From CBDDKZ01 sp965230415 (GTDB lineage Bacteria > Bacteroidota > Bacteroidia > Cytophagales > JAAEPT01), in NCBI GenBank assembly GCA_965230415.1, contig CBDDKZ010000005.1, positions 2,418,001-2,482,000 on the forward strand: DNA of 64,000 nt, given 5' to 3'. Position 1 is the stretch's first letter. Every line of letters begins with the position of its first letter. Shown here piece by piece: positions 42,548 through 52,099 of the stretch. The notes below the pieces were generated by a model that was not told where the DNA came from, made no database searches, and was given only the letters and a program-made list of their open reading frames with translations. A program made the translations under genes and the position numbers.

Positions 42548-42994
42548 GTGAAGATTAACAAACTTTTATTAGCAGGTTTACTCACGCTTCTGGCTTCTTT
42601 GTTACACGTGGCCATAATAATTGGCGGGGCAGATTGGTATCGTTTTTTTGGTGCCGGAGAGGGTATGGCTTATTTGGAAGAAATAGGTAGCCCTGAACCA
42701 GCAATAGTTACTTCTTTCATTGCGCTTATGTTGTTATTTTGGGCATTGTATGCATTTTCTGCCCTTGGTCGATTTCCGAAATTGCCTTTTACAAAAATAG
42801 TCTTGCACCTTATAGCGTTTGTCTTTCTTGGGCGTGGTGTACTAGGTGTTCCTCTCGTTTATTTAATTGATGCTCCTTATTTATTGGAACTAAGAGCAAG
42901 ACCGGTATTTATGGTCAATAGTTCTTTGTTTTGTCTGTTTTTAGCTTGGCTCTATTTTATAGGAATCAGGCAATATTCAAAAACGACTAAATAG
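42548..42994 (+). CDS. four-TM DUF3995-like membrane protein
   Basis: A 148-residue membrane protein with four hydrophobic segments (about 6-26, 54-73, 84-105, 122-140) and a His near the end of helix 1 (LLHVAI), as in DUF3995 proteins. The start is GTG at 42548; the nearby upstream ATG is out of frame. The function is unknown. A gap of about 290 bases precedes it. Confidence 0.6.
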   Translation: MKINKLLLAGLLTLLASLLHVAIIIGGADWYRFFGAGEGMAYLEEIGSPEPAIVTSFIALMLLFWALYAFSALGRFPKLPFTKIVLHLIAFVFLGRGVLGVPLVYLIDAPYLLELRARPVFMVNSSLFCLFLAWLYFIGIRQYSKTTK

Positions 42995-43039
42995 TGGTTA
43001 GCACCCTAAATATGGTCCACAGTACATAAGTGAAGAAAA

Positions 43040-43180
43040 CTATTTCACGCGGTATTTTTCCTCTACCTTTTTCTTTGACCACGGACTACTTGTGCGTCGC
43101 ATAAAGTCGAGTGTTAATAAAAGCACAATGGCAATGAAGACTATGAATGCGATTTTGAAAATTTTTTTCTGACGGTTCAT
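43040..43180 (-). CDS. 46-residue single-TM microprotein at the end of the MBOAT cassette
   Basis: A short minus-strand ORF of 46 residues: basic start MNRQKK, one hydrophobic segment IAFIVFIAIVLLLTL (about 10-24), then FMRRTSSPWSKKK and a charged tail. The topology (short basic N-terminus, TM, basic C-terminus) and its place 56 bases after the MBOAT acyltransferase stop on the same strand argue for a real gene. Similar short proteins with a TM followed by an RRT motif exist in Bacteroidota, to my knowledge without function. It may be an accessory subunit of the acyltransferase. Confidence 0.65.
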   Translation of the reverse strand: MNRQKKIFKIAFIVFIAIVLLLTLDFMRRTSSPWSKKKVEEKYRVK

Positions 43181-43236
43181 TTACTTCCTGTTAATAAAAG
43201 GCTCTGATCTAAAATTAGAAAAAACTACAAAATACA

Positions 43237-45186
43237 TCAAAACTGAAAGTAAATAAATGGTTGCGCACCTGCCACCTTAAATTGGTATAACACTAGAATC
43301 ACAGTAGCAATTAAAAGTGCCTTTATAGGATCTGGGAGTGCCGCAAAGAATTGTAACCAGGCGGACTTTACAGGCTTACCTATCCAGTGTATACCAAACC
43401 CAAGCATCAACAGGAAGCATATGAGGTTATAACCATCAAAAATCTCATAGCGCTTACCTAGGAACACTAAAACAGCAAAGGGAATAGCTGTCAACAGAAA
43501 TGTTCTGAATGCTTTTGTGCCTTCAGTGCTACTTAAAGTTCGGCGCAATTTAACTTTGAAACGCTTATTGAGCATTCTGAAAACAATGAAAATAGCAGTA
43601 ATACTCAAAAATGATCCCGCAAGAAAAGGGAAGGCCGGTACCATTTTTGTGATAGCCCCTCCTTTGAAGTTGTAGTAAATTTGGTGTATAACATGCGTTA
43701 CAATGCTTACATTCCCGGCTCTGAAAAACAACCAGCAAAAAATTACGAAATGAAATGTAAACAGTTTTGAAGCCCAATTATAAAGAAAAGGTTGATTGTT
43801 TTTGAGAGTCAATTTTAGAAGCATATCGATAAACCACGCAAGAAGCATTATTGCTAATACTATTTTAATTCCCAAATCGAAAATTACTATCGTATCAAAA
43901 AATTCCGAATGGCGCTGTTCTTTGCTCAGGGACAAGGTTCCAAAGTGAATTAAAATGATGGTACCCAGTATAGCATAATAAGAAGTGAAAATCCCAAAAA
44001 CAGACCAGGCTCTTTTGACATAATTTTGATTTTTTAGTGCCTGCCACCATTTGTGATAGGCAAGAGCTGTTCCGTGAAGACCTCCCCATATGATGAATTT
44101 TAAGTGTGCCCCATGCCATAGCCCTCCCAGAAGCATGGTAAGAAAAAGATTAAGGTAGGTCCTTATAACACCTTTTCGATTGCCACCCAGGGGTATGTAT
44201 AAATAATCTCGAAGCCACGATGAGAGCGATATGTGCCATCTGCGCCAAAAATCGGTGATGTTCGCAGCAATATAAGGTGAACGAAAGTTTTCCGGTAAGC
44301 GAAAGCCCAGTAAAAGAGCAACACCTATAGCAATATCACTATACGCGGAAAAATCGCAATAAATCTGAATGGTGTAGCCATATACACCCATTAGGTTTTC
44401 AAAACCGCTATAACGTAACGGGTCCTCAAAAACACGGTCTACAATATTTACCGATATGTAGTCTGAAATGAGAATTTTTTTTATCAATCCTATCAAAATC
44501 AGAAATAAAGCACGGTTGTAGCTGACCTTGTTTAACTGGTATTCTTCATAAATTTGGGGAATAAACTCAGAAGCTCTTACTATTGGTCCTGCCACAAGCT
44601 GTGGGAAGAAGCTGACGTAAAAAGCAAAATCCAGGATATTATTCACTGGTGTTACATGTTTCCGGTATAAATCGATGGAATAGCTGATAGTTTGAAAAGT
44701 GTAAAAGGAAATACCGACAGGCAGAAATATTCCCGAAACATCAAATGACGTTCCTATGATCATGTTTGAAAGGTCAGCAAATAGGTCATATGCTTCGAAG
44801 TTAGTACCAAGTGTTTCGTTAATCAGGCCTGTAATGAAAAAAGTGTATTTGTAATAAGCAAGCATGCCAAGGTTTACGGTGACACTTAATGCGACCAGTA
44901 GCTTTTTAACCAAGCGGTCTTGCGATTGATATATTGCCGCGCCGATGAAATAATCAACTACCGTCGAGAACAACAATAAGAAAAAATACCACCCGCTCGA
45001 TTTGTAATAAAAGAACAAACTAAAAACCAATAGAAACATGTTTCTAACAATGATCTTGGTTTTTTTGCCTTTGAGAAATTGTATAAGTTGTAGAACGAAT
45101 AAAACTGCTGCAAACAAATACCAGAATAGTGCAACTGAAAAATTCAGCGGTGTATTGTAGGTAAATATGTCTTTTAAACTAAGCAT
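43237..45186 (-). CDS. AlgI-like MBOAT-family O-acyltransferase
   Basis: A 649-residue multi-pass enzyme of the MBOAT family. It has many hydrophobic segments, the conserved NITDFWRRWHISLSSWLRDY block, YIPLGG and the active-site His in GGLWHGAHLKF. AlgI/PatA/WssH relatives carry an acyl group across the inner membrane for transfer to an exported polysaccharide or peptidoglycan by an SGNH-type partner. Two SGNH proteins lie directly upstream on the same strand, the nearer only 1 base away. The C-terminal part beyond residue 470 is longer than in AlgI, with further TM segments. Confidence 0.92.
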   Translation of the reverse strand: MLSLKDIFTYNTPLNFSVALFWYLFAAVLFVLQLIQFLKGKKTKIIVRNMFLLVFSLFFYYKSSGWYFFLLLFSTVVDYFIGAAIYQSQDRLVKKLLVALSVTVNLGMLAYYKYTFFITGLINETLGTNFEAYDLFADLSNMIIGTSFDVSGIFLPVGISFYTFQTISYSIDLYRKHVTPVNNILDFAFYVSFFPQLVAGPIVRASEFIPQIYEEYQLNKVSYNRALFLILIGLIKKILISDYISVNIVDRVFEDPLRYSGFENLMGVYGYTIQIYCDFSAYSDIAIGVALLLGFRLPENFRSPYIAANITDFWRRWHISLSSWLRDYLYIPLGGNRKGVIRTYLNLFLTMLLGGLWHGAHLKFIIWGGLHGTALAYHKWWQALKNQNYVKRAWSVFGIFTSYYAILGTIILIHFGTLSLSKEQRHSEFFDTIVIFDLGIKIVLAIMLLAWFIDMLLKLTLKNNQPFLYNWASKLFTFHFVIFCWLFFRAGNVSIVTHVIHQIYYNFKGGAITKMVPAFPFLAGSFLSITAIFIVFRMLNKRFKVKLRRTLSSTEGTKAFRTFLLTAIPFAVLVFLGKRYEIFDGYNLICFLLMLGFGIHWIGKPVKSAWLQFFAALPDPIKALLIATVILVLYQFKVAGAQPFIYFQF

Positions 45187-45187
45187 A

Positions 45188-46465
45188 TTAGTTTCCGGTA
45201 CTAATTATTTTTTGATACTCACCAAAATATTTATCTAGTATAAGTGCGTTAAAGAGCAATTCTCCCTGAAGTCGATAGCCAAGGCTGGTGAGGTGGATGT
45301 AATCACGTTTTCCTAAACCGTATTCTCGCCACTTTTTCATGGAGTTGAGTCCTCCCATAATGTTATAAAAATCCCAAAGGGCAAATTTGTTTTTCTGGGC
45401 TATTCGCCCGAGTTCCCTGACAACCTTGATATTATCGTTATTTGTGTAACGTCTCCTGCGTAAATTGTCTCCAGGAGTGGTGATAAGTACTGAAGTGTTT
45501 GGTGCTGCCTCTTTTATCCAAGACACAATTTTTTGTACGTGCTGTTTAAACTCTTCGACGTTAAAAGGACTGTTGTAGGCATCATTAGTGCCTAGTGATA
45601 AAACAATTAAATCCGGATTTAATGATTTAAGGTGGTCTATAAATCGCCCGCATTTGAGATAGGAATCATATTTTGCTCCATTAACCCCAATCGATGAATA
45701 AATAATACCAGGGTCATTATTGTAAAAAGATAAGCCCTGAATCAGGAAGTGATTCTGATAGGGTTTCGTTTTGAGCAATTTGAAATTAAATTCTTCATAA
45801 TTGCTGTCTAGTTGAAAGGTGACAAACCCATTTGAATCAGGGATGCCTTGTTGCAGGCGATCCTCTACCAATAAGCGAAGCTCATAGCTCGTACTGTCTT
45901 CTGTAGGATAATAAACACGTACTTCTCTCGCCTCGTAAAACTGATGGCTATCCTTGAGGCCATTGAGTTTAATGGTGAACTTTGCGGAAGGATCATAAGT
46001 AAGAGCTGTAACTCCGGCCAATCCCCAATCACTTTTGTATTTATTTAAAGAATTACGGAAACCGGTCCATTTACCCCGGGATAAACTAATGTAATTAGAA
46101 GGGTTATTGGTTTTTGCGACTGAATAAGGGAATAAGAACCCCCTGCCTCCGTTCCCAAAATAAGGTACATCTATCAACTTATCTCGTACATGATTTGTGA
46201 AAAAATCTGCCTGAATATGTGAATCACCAATATGTACTACATGTACTTTGTTTTGTTTTCCATGCGCAAGTCCGTCCAGAGCCTGAAAGAAGTGCTCCAG
46301 CGCGGCGGGTGAGTTCATGATGATTTTGTTCTTGTTGTAAGAAACGAAATTATAATAATCGGGCTCGAATATGCCATCCGGTATGTTTTGTGATTTTAAA
46401 ACGGAAAGACCGCTAATACATATGATTAACAGACTACAAATTTTTCTTATAGACTCCATATTCAT
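45188..46465 (-). CDS. SGNH/GDSL-family exported protein, partner of the MBOAT enzyme
   Basis: A 425-residue exported protein with an N-terminal signal segment (ICSLLIICISGLSVLKSQ). The SGNH hydrolase blocks are VHIGDSHIQAD (block I Ser), SLGTNDAYN (block III Asn) and DYIHLTSLG (Asp/His). It overlaps the end of the upstream SGNH gene by about 32 bases. The start is set at 46465 (or 46459), because the longer frame to 46543 would place a non-signal sequence first. It probably performs the periplasmic acyl transfer. Confidence 0.87.
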   Translation of the reverse strand: MNMESIRKICSLLIICISGLSVLKSQNIPDGIFEPDYYNFVSYNKNKIIMNSPAALEHFFQALDGLAHGKQNKVHVVHIGDSHIQADFFTNHVRDKLIDVPYFGNGGRGFLFPYSVAKTNNPSNYISLSRGKWTGFRNSLNKYKSDWGLAGVTALTYDPSAKFTIKLNGLKDSHQFYEAREVRVYYPTEDSTSYELRLLVEDRLQQGIPDSNGFVTFQLDSNYEEFNFKLLKTKPYQNHFLIQGLSFYNNDPGIIYSSIGVNGAKYDSYLKCGRFIDHLKSLNPDLIVLSLGTNDAYNSPFNVEEFKQHVQKIVSWIKEAAPNTSVLITTPGDNLRRRRYTNNDNIKVVRELGRIAQKNKFALWDFYNIMGGLNSMKKWREYGLGKRDYIHLTSLGYRLQGELLFNALILDKYFGEYQKIISTGN

Positions 46466-47954
46466 GCATAATAGCGTTAAACAACAATTCAGCCACGAAG
46501 CCGGCTCCTTTATTAGTGAAATGTGTATAGTCCTTTCCCGCAAGGGCCGGAGAGTGGTTGACCCAGCTTACCATAGCATTATGCCCGCCCATCACTTCAT
46601 AAAGATCCCAAAATGCACAACCGGTTTCGAAGGCAGCTTCTTTTTGGGCGTCTCTTATCATTTCAATGTTTCCGTAACTTTCATAGTGATCTTCTACCAG
46701 CTTTGACATGTCTGAAACCCCTACTACTAAAATATCCAGATCCGGCATCAAAGACTTAAGAAATTTGAGTTGCTGAATGTACCTCCTTTTCAAGAAAGCA
46801 TAATTTTCAAGCTCTCCAGGTACTACATTCACTCCAAACTGAAAAATGATCAATCGAGGGTTTAGTTTTCGAAATTGTTGTGCCAGTATATTGCCATTCA
46901 TACGCGTAAATTCGGTGCCCGAACTACCCCTTAAACCTATATTGTCAACAGCAATACCTTCGTTACAATCAAGGGCTACGCCATAGAATTGCGGACTCTC
47001 CTTAGCTTCGAAGTGAAAATGTAATTCGTCAAATTCTCCTTCAAAATTTGTGTTGTTGAGTCTAAACGCATTTGAAGGCCTTAATTGAGTGCTTTTAAGG
47101 GTGTCTTCGCCAGAAACCAATGTAAACAAGGTTTCACGGGCAGTCGGTCCATATAGTAATTTGATGCTTTGAAAGGTCTTTTTTTGTCTGTATTTTTTGT
47201 AAGGCCTTTTAAGGGTAAAAAAGGCCTTGTAGAGAGTGGTGTCAACAATTAAACTATCATTTACTACCAGGCTGTCAGTTACATGCGGAATGGTGTCATT
47301 GATCGTTAAAGGTGTAAAAGCAAAATAACTTCCCAAGAGACTGAATTTTCGATCGAACTTTTTTTCATATTTTGGCCCATAAACAGGGTAGCGTGTCCAG
47401 TTACCGTCCTGTTCACTAAATAGTGTACGTCTAATATTTGTAGGTTCAAAAACAGGAACTATTCCCACTCCGCATCCTCCAAAACGACTCTGAAATTTAT
47501 TTCTAAGGTAAGAAGTTATTCGGTCTCCTTCGAGTTGAGAGTCACCATAATGAAAAATGCGTACAAGGCCTTGTGCCGTTTCGTTATTTAGGCTTAAGAA
47601 AAAATTTGCAAGTGCTGTGCTATTATTTTCAGGGTATTGAATTCTGAAATTTTCGTGAAGAACTTCTTCTAAAGATTTAATCTCCGGTTCTTTTTCAATA
47701 ACAGTCGAATCTAAAGATGTCGTGGAGTCAGCTTCCAAATGTGGGAAGTCCTGCAATTGTTCTACAGTGGACAGCACCTTGGAAATATCCTTCTTTACTA
47801 CCTTTTTTTGTTTAAAAACATCAGTGTAGTTGAATTTTTTCCACGTACTTCCCGCTATGATCTCTACTTCGTTTTGAGGGTAAAGTATCATAATTACACC
47901 TAAAACGGCGAAAATGTAAACAAGGATAAGTAAAGGCCGATAGGGCTTTATCAT
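46434..47954 (-). CDS. SGNH/GDSL-family protein with N-terminal membrane anchor
   Basis: A 506-residue protein. One transmembrane anchor (about 6-23, LLILVYIFAVLGVIMIL) precedes a linker and an SGNH fold with FHYGDSQLEGD (Ser), FQFGVNVVPG (the usual GxND is GVNV, so the Asn is kept but the Asp is not) and GKDYTHFTNKG (Asp/His). It is the first gene of the SGNH-SGNH-MBOAT-microprotein cassette. Having two SGNH proteins recalls alginate AlgJ/AlgX, where the two have different roles. Confidence 0.85.
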   Translation of the reverse strand: MIKPYRPLLILVYIFAVLGVIMILYPQNEVEIIAGSTWKKFNYTDVFKQKKVVKKDISKVLSTVEQLQDFPHLEADSTTSLDSTVIEKEPEIKSLEEVLHENFRIQYPENNSTALANFFLSLNNETAQGLVRIFHYGDSQLEGDRITSYLRNKFQSRFGGCGVGIVPVFEPTNIRRTLFSEQDGNWTRYPVYGPKYEKKFDRKFSLLGSYFAFTPLTINDTIPHVTDSLVVNDSLIVDTTLYKAFFTLKRPYKKYRQKKTFQSIKLLYGPTARETLFTLVSGEDTLKSTQLRPSNAFRLNNTNFEGEFDELHFHFEAKESPQFYGVALDCNEGIAVDNIGLRGSSGTEFTRMNGNILAQQFRKLNPRLIIFQFGVNVVPGELENYAFLKRRYIQQLKFLKSLMPDLDILVVGVSDMSKLVEDHYESYGNIEMIRDAQKEAAFETGCAFWDLYEVMGGHNAMVSWVNHSPALAGKDYTHFTNKGAGFVAELLFNAIMHEYGVYKKNL

Positions 47955-48126
47955 ATTAATTAAAGAAGAACGTGCTAATTTAAATGAATATGATCAATCA
48001 TAAAAATCGATAAGCAGGGGAAATGGAAAATAAATCTGATTGTGCGTGTGCCGTTGGCACTTAAATTAATCATATTGCGCATGGTTTTCTTACAGTTAAA
48101 TAGCTATATTGGGATATACTTTTGAA

Positions 48127-48732
48127 ATGCAGGAGAAAAGAAAAATACCTTATTACTGTTTTTTTGTACTTATATTTCTATTGGCAGGATGTTTTTCACC
48201 TGTCACCACCGAAAATGAATTTCAGAATCAGGGTTCGGAAAATGATCCATTGTTGTTAAGAACATTTGATGAATATGATGAGCGCCTTCAGAAAGTGCTG
48301 CTAAACTCTACTGATTTTTTTAGAGGTATTACCCCCGGTATGTCCAAAGCCGATGTTCGTGGAATGGAGAAGGCGCAATTCGAAGAATTAGAACTGGACT
48401 CGCTGGGAAAAGAGATCTTAAGATATTCACTAAATTTTAATTTGAGAGAGAATGCGGATATAGAGTACTTTTTCGGACTTGGCGACAGCTTGAGTCTTAT
48501 TCAAACAGTGATGTATTTTAGTGCTCAGGAGACACGAGATTCTGTTCAAAACGATTTTATAGAGTACTTTGATAATCAGTATGATATTGTAAGCGAAGAC
48601 CATAAAATCAGACAATGGCAGATCGATTCCGTCTTAAATTTGGTTATATACTCAGAAGGTGATTTACAGCACCCCAATTTGGTGTTGAAAATTGGCGCTG
48701 AGAATGAGTTAATTGCCTCTCAGATGTACTGA
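48127..48732 (+). CDS. lipoprotein of unknown function
   Basis: A 201-residue lipoprotein: MQEKRKIPYYC start, hydrophobic FFVLIFLLAGC lipobox (Cys about 22), then an acidic mature domain with GITPGMSKADVRGMEK near the start. The frame can be extended to a TTG at 48109, but the ATG at 48127 fits the signal peptide better. The pattern GITPGMSKxxV resembles repeats of small outer-membrane lipoproteins (SmpA/BamE-like 'G-T/M-S-K-x-x-V' motif), but this is weak. It is divergent from the SGNH/MBOAT cassette. Confidence 0.65.
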   Translation: MQEKRKIPYYCFFVLIFLLAGCFSPVTTENEFQNQGSENDPLLLRTFDEYDERLQKVLLNSTDFFRGITPGMSKADVRGMEKAQFEELELDSLGKEILRYSLNFNLRENADIEYFFGLGDSLSLIQTVMYFSAQETRDSVQNDFIEYFDNQYDIVSEDHKIRQWQIDSVLNLVIYSEGDLQHPNLVLKIGAENELIASQMY

Positions 48733-48748
48733 TAAACTAAAAGTGAAA

Positions 48749-48779
48749 TTGGTTTCTAAAAACTGAGGGGCTATATTTG
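48749..48779 (+). promoter_or_regulatory. promoter of lpdA
   Basis: TTG (48749-48751), a 20-base spacer and TATATTTG (48772-48779), an exact TAnnTTTG, lie 23 bases before the lpdA ATG. Confidence 0.7.
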
Positions 48780-48802
48780 GGATAAATAAAAACAGAGATA
48801 CA

Positions 48803-50197
48803 ATGTCAGCAAAATACGATGTAATTGTAATAGGCAGCGGTCCTGGTGGATACGTAGCCGCTATTCGTGCCTCGCAATTGGGGAAAAAAGTGGGAGTGGT
48901 AGAAAAAGCCGAGCTGGGAGGTATTTGCCTTAACTGGGGCTGTATTCCTACGAAAGCTTTGTTGAAAAGTGCTCAGGTATTTGAATATATTCAACATGCT
49001 GAAGATTATGGGATTGCTGTTTCGAAGCCTAAAGCCAATATTGGTGATATGGTAAAAAGAAGCCGCGATGTAGCGGCCGGTATGAGTAAAGGTATTCAGT
49101 TTCTTTTTAAGAAAAATAAAATTGACCACATTCAGGGCTTTGGTAAGTTAGCTGGTTCTAAGAAAGTACATGTTACCGATGAAGAAGGGACAATGACGGA
49201 GTACACCGCCGAACATATAATCATAGCAACGGGAGGAAGATCACGTGAACTACCAAATTTACCAATAGACGGTAAAAAAATTATTGGTTATCGCGAAGCA
49301 CTTGTACTCGATAAGCAGCCAAAAGAAATGGTCATTGTTGGTTCAGGAGCAATAGGTGTAGAGTTTGCTTATTTTTATGCCGCAATAGGTACGAAAGTTA
49401 CTGTCGTCGAATATTTGCCAAATATTGTACCTAATGAAGACTTGGATGTTTCGAAGGCGCTGGAAAGAAATTTCAAGAAGCAGGGAATTGAGGTCATGAC
49501 TAATGCTTCTGTGGAATCTGTAGATACAAAAGGTAAGCGTTGCAAAGTGAATGTTAAAACAGCCAAAGGAGATGTAACCTTAGATGCAGACGTGGTACTT
49601 TCAGCAGTAGGTGTTTCAACAAACATTGAAGGTATAGGCCTTGAAGACGTTGGAATTGCCACAGACAAAGGAAAAGTGCTGGTAGACGATTATTATCAAA
49701 CGAATATACCCGGAGTATATGCTATTGGTGATATAGTACATGGTCCTGCACTGGCACATGTTGCTTCTGCCGAAGGAATTATCTGTGTGGAAAAATTCTG
49801 CGGAGAGAATCCTGGGCCATTAAACTACGGAAATATTCCTGGTTGTACTTACTGTAGTCCTGAAATAGCCTCAGTAGGTCTAACGGAGCAAAAGGCCAAA
49901 GAGGAAGGTTACGAAGTGAAAGTAGGTAAGTTTCCGTTCTCGGCATCAGGTAAAGCGAGCGCTGCCGGTGCAAAAGACGGATTTATAAAAGTAATATTTG
50001 ATGCGAAGTATGGTGAGTGGTTAGGTGCTCATATGATTGGTGCAAATGTCACTGAAATGATTGCTGAAGTCGTTGTTGCCAGAAACCTTGAAACTACTGG
50101 GCACGAAATAATTAAATCGGTTCATCCGCATCCAACCATGTCAGAGGCAGTGATGGAAGCTGCAGCCGCTGCATACGATGAAGTTATTCACATATAG
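48803..50197 (+). CDS. lpdA: dihydrolipoyl dehydrogenase (E3)
   Basis: FAD enzyme that reoxidises dihydrolipoamide in pyruvate, 2-oxoglutarate and branched-chain dehydrogenase complexes and the glycine cleavage system. The 464-residue product has the FAD motif GSGPGGY (11-17), the redox-active pair Cys42/Cys47 in GGICLNWGCIPTK, an NAD motif VGSGAIGVEFA, and the C-terminal HPHPTMSE with the catalytic His. It is monocistronic, with its own promoter and terminator, and no E1 or E2 gene is adjacent. Confidence 0.97.
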   Translation: MSAKYDVIVIGSGPGGYVAAIRASQLGKKVGVVEKAELGGICLNWGCIPTKALLKSAQVFEYIQHAEDYGIAVSKPKANIGDMVKRSRDVAAGMSKGIQFLFKKNKIDHIQGFGKLAGSKKVHVTDEEGTMTEYTAEHIIIATGGRSRELPNLPIDGKKIIGYREALVLDKQPKEMVIVGSGAIGVEFAYFYAAIGTKVTVVEYLPNIVPNEDLDVSKALERNFKKQGIEVMTNASVESVDTKGKRCKVNVKTAKGDVTLDADVVLSAVGVSTNIEGIGLEDVGIATDKGKVLVDDYYQTNIPGVYAIGDIVHGPALAHVASAEGIICVEKFCGENPGPLNYGNIPGCTYCSPEIASVGLTEQKAKEEGYEVKVGKFPFSASGKASAAGAKDGFIKVIFDAKYGEWLGAHMIGANVTEMIAEVVVARNLETTGHEIIKSVHPHPTMSEAVMEAAAAAYDEVIHI

Positions 50198-50220
50198 TTA
50201 CTCTATTAAAACAATCATTA

Positions 50221-50258
50221 AAACCTTTCGTTTTCTTATTGAACGAAAGGTTTTTTTT
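50221..50258 (+). terminator. intrinsic terminator after lpdA
   Basis: AAACCTTTCGTT (50221-50232) pairs with AACGAAAGGTTT (50242-50253), followed by a T-run to 50258. It starts 23 bases past the lpdA stop. Confidence 0.88.
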
Positions 50259-50288
50259 ATATATTTCTGAAAATAAAACATCCTTTAA

Positions 50289-51626
50289 ATGACACCACGC
50301 AAAAAAAAGGTTCAGCGTATATTTGTTTTAGACACGTCTGTAATTTTACATGATCATAACGCTTTTCAGGCGTTTGAGGAACACGATGTTGTTATTCCCA
50401 TATCTGTTCTTGAAGAGTTAGATACTTTCAAAAAAGGGAACGACACAATCAACTTTGAGGCGCGTGAATTTTCGAGGAAACTCGACGCTTTTTCCGAGGG
50501 AGCAACTTTGCACGAATGGATGCCTATCGACGGGGACAAGCTTGGTAACTTTAAAGTAGAAATGAACGAATCTGCTGACCCGAATGCATGTGAAGTATTT
50601 GGCGAAGATAAAGCAGACCATCGGATTTTAAATGTAGCACTTCAACTAAAAATTGATTATCCGAAAAAAGAAATTCGATTAATATCTAAGGATATCAATC
50701 TGCGAATTAAAGCAAAGTCACTCAATATTAAATCCGACGATTACAGAAAGGGGAAAATCAAAGACGTTTCTTCTTTATATAAAGGCAAATCGGAGGAAAA
50801 TAACGTGAACAACGACATCATAGATAAAATCTATGATAATGGATCGGTGCCTTATCAGGAAGTTTTTGAAGAACAACCTGTACCTAATCACTACTATATT
50901 ATCAAAAATGGCAAATCATCTGTACTTACAACCTATAATCACGAGGAAGGTAGTGTGGAACGAGTGGAGAAACGTAGTGCTTATGGAATAAAACCAAGAA
51001 ATGCGGAGCAGGTCTTTGCTATGCATGCCATACTTGATCCCAAAATTAAATTGGTTACACTCTCCGGGGTAGCGGGTACAGGAAAGACGTTATTGGCATT
51101 ATCAGGTGCTATTGAGCAAAAATCTAATTTTAGACAGATCTATTTGGCACGTCCAATTGTGCCTTTAAGTAATAAAGATATTGGTTATTTACCAGGTGAT
51201 ATCAAATCCAAGTTAAATCCCTATATGGAACCCTTGTGGGATAACCTGAAAATGATTCAGAGTCAATTCAAGGAAACTGACAGGGATTACAAAAAAATCA
51301 CCGATATGGTAGAGCAGGAGAAATTGGTTATAACTCCTTTGGCATACATTCGCGGTAGAAGCCTTTCGAATATTATTTTCATAGTGGATGAAGCGCAAAA
51401 CTTAACACCACATGAGATAAAGACGATTATTACTCGTGCGGGTGAGAATACTAAAATAATATTCACCGGCGATATATTTCAAATAGATTCCCCCTACCTT
51501 GACTCTCAAAGCAATGGCTTATCTTATTTGATCGATCGTATTAATAAGCATGAGTTACATGCTCACGTTACCCTTGAAAAAGGTGAACGTTCAGAATTGG
51601 CGAATATCGCTAATGACCTATTATAA
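50289..51626 (+). CDS. PIN-PhoH family ATPase/ribonuclease
   Basis: A 445-residue protein of the PhoH2 type. An N-terminal PIN nuclease domain (FVLDTSVILHD, EELDTFKK, KADHRILNVAL) precedes a C-terminal PhoH helicase-like ATPase with Walker A GVAGTGKTLLAL and Walker B IIFIVDEAQN. PhoH2 proteins unwind and cut RNA in vitro. They are sometimes compared to toxin-antitoxin effectors, but no antitoxin gene lies next to it. The following small secreted protein gene starts 23 bases later. Confidence 0.92.
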   Translation: MTPRKKKVQRIFVLDTSVILHDHNAFQAFEEHDVVIPISVLEELDTFKKGNDTINFEAREFSRKLDAFSEGATLHEWMPIDGDKLGNFKVEMNESADPNACEVFGEDKADHRILNVALQLKIDYPKKEIRLISKDINLRIKAKSLNIKSDDYRKGKIKDVSSLYKGKSEENNVNNDIIDKIYDNGSVPYQEVFEEQPVPNHYYIIKNGKSSVLTTYNHEEGSVERVEKRSAYGIKPRNAEQVFAMHAILDPKIKLVTLSGVAGTGKTLLALSGAIEQKSNFRQIYLARPIVPLSNKDIGYLPGDIKSKLNPYMEPLWDNLKMIQSQFKETDRDYKKITDMVEQEKLVITPLAYIRGRSLSNIIFIVDEAQNLTPHEIKTIITRAGENTKIIFTGDIFQIDSPYLDSQSNGLSYLIDRINKHELHAHVTLEKGERSELANIANDLL

Positions 51627-51649
51627 AATCTAAATTCGTTCTGTACATA

Positions 51650-52099
51650 ATGAACAATTACCTATACCCCGTTCTACTATTGTTATTGGTAGTCTCAGCG
51701 AAAGTGCATGCTCAGAATAATGATTCGAGAAGTGTATTAATAAGTAAACTTAACTATTGTTCACAGGAAGTTGAAGAGTTGGAAGGGAAAGTACAGAAAT
51801 ATAAACAGTTTTTAGACCTTCAAACTAAAGAGGTGCAGCACCTCAAGCAACAGCTTCTGGAAAAAGAAGAAGAGAAAACCAAAGTTGAAATTGAGAAAAA
51901 AGAACTCGTTGAGATCTCTCTTGATATTTTGGAGTTAGCTAAAAAATTTGAGCGTTCAGGGCAACCCGAAGCAGCGCTGGAAGTGTATAAACTCTTGATT
52001 AAAGTTTATCCTTCCAGCTTGGAAGCTGCCTCGTCTCGTTTAAAAGTAGATGAGATAAATGAACGTAATAAGATGTCTTCTACCGGAAAGAAAAAATAA
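51650..52099 (+). CDS. secreted coiled-coil protein with TPR-like end
   Basis: A 149-residue exported protein: signal peptide (about 1-21, ending VSAKVHAQ), a coiled coil at about 35-100 (VEELEGKVQKYKQFL...LKQQLLEKEEEKTKVEI), then one TPR-like helix pair (EAALEVYKLLIKVYPSSLEAA). That is the C-terminal repeat pattern of envelope assembly proteins such as YbgF/CpoB, but no Tol-Pal genes are nearby. Its stop overlaps the thioesterase start (TAATG). Confidence 0.65.
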   Translation: MNNYLYPVLLLLLVVSAKVHAQNNDSRSVLISKLNYCSQEVEELEGKVQKYKQFLDLQTKEVQHLKQQLLEKEEEKTKVEIEKKELVEISLDILELAKKFERSGQPEAALEVYKLLIKVYPSSLEAASSRLKVDEINERNKMSSTGKKK

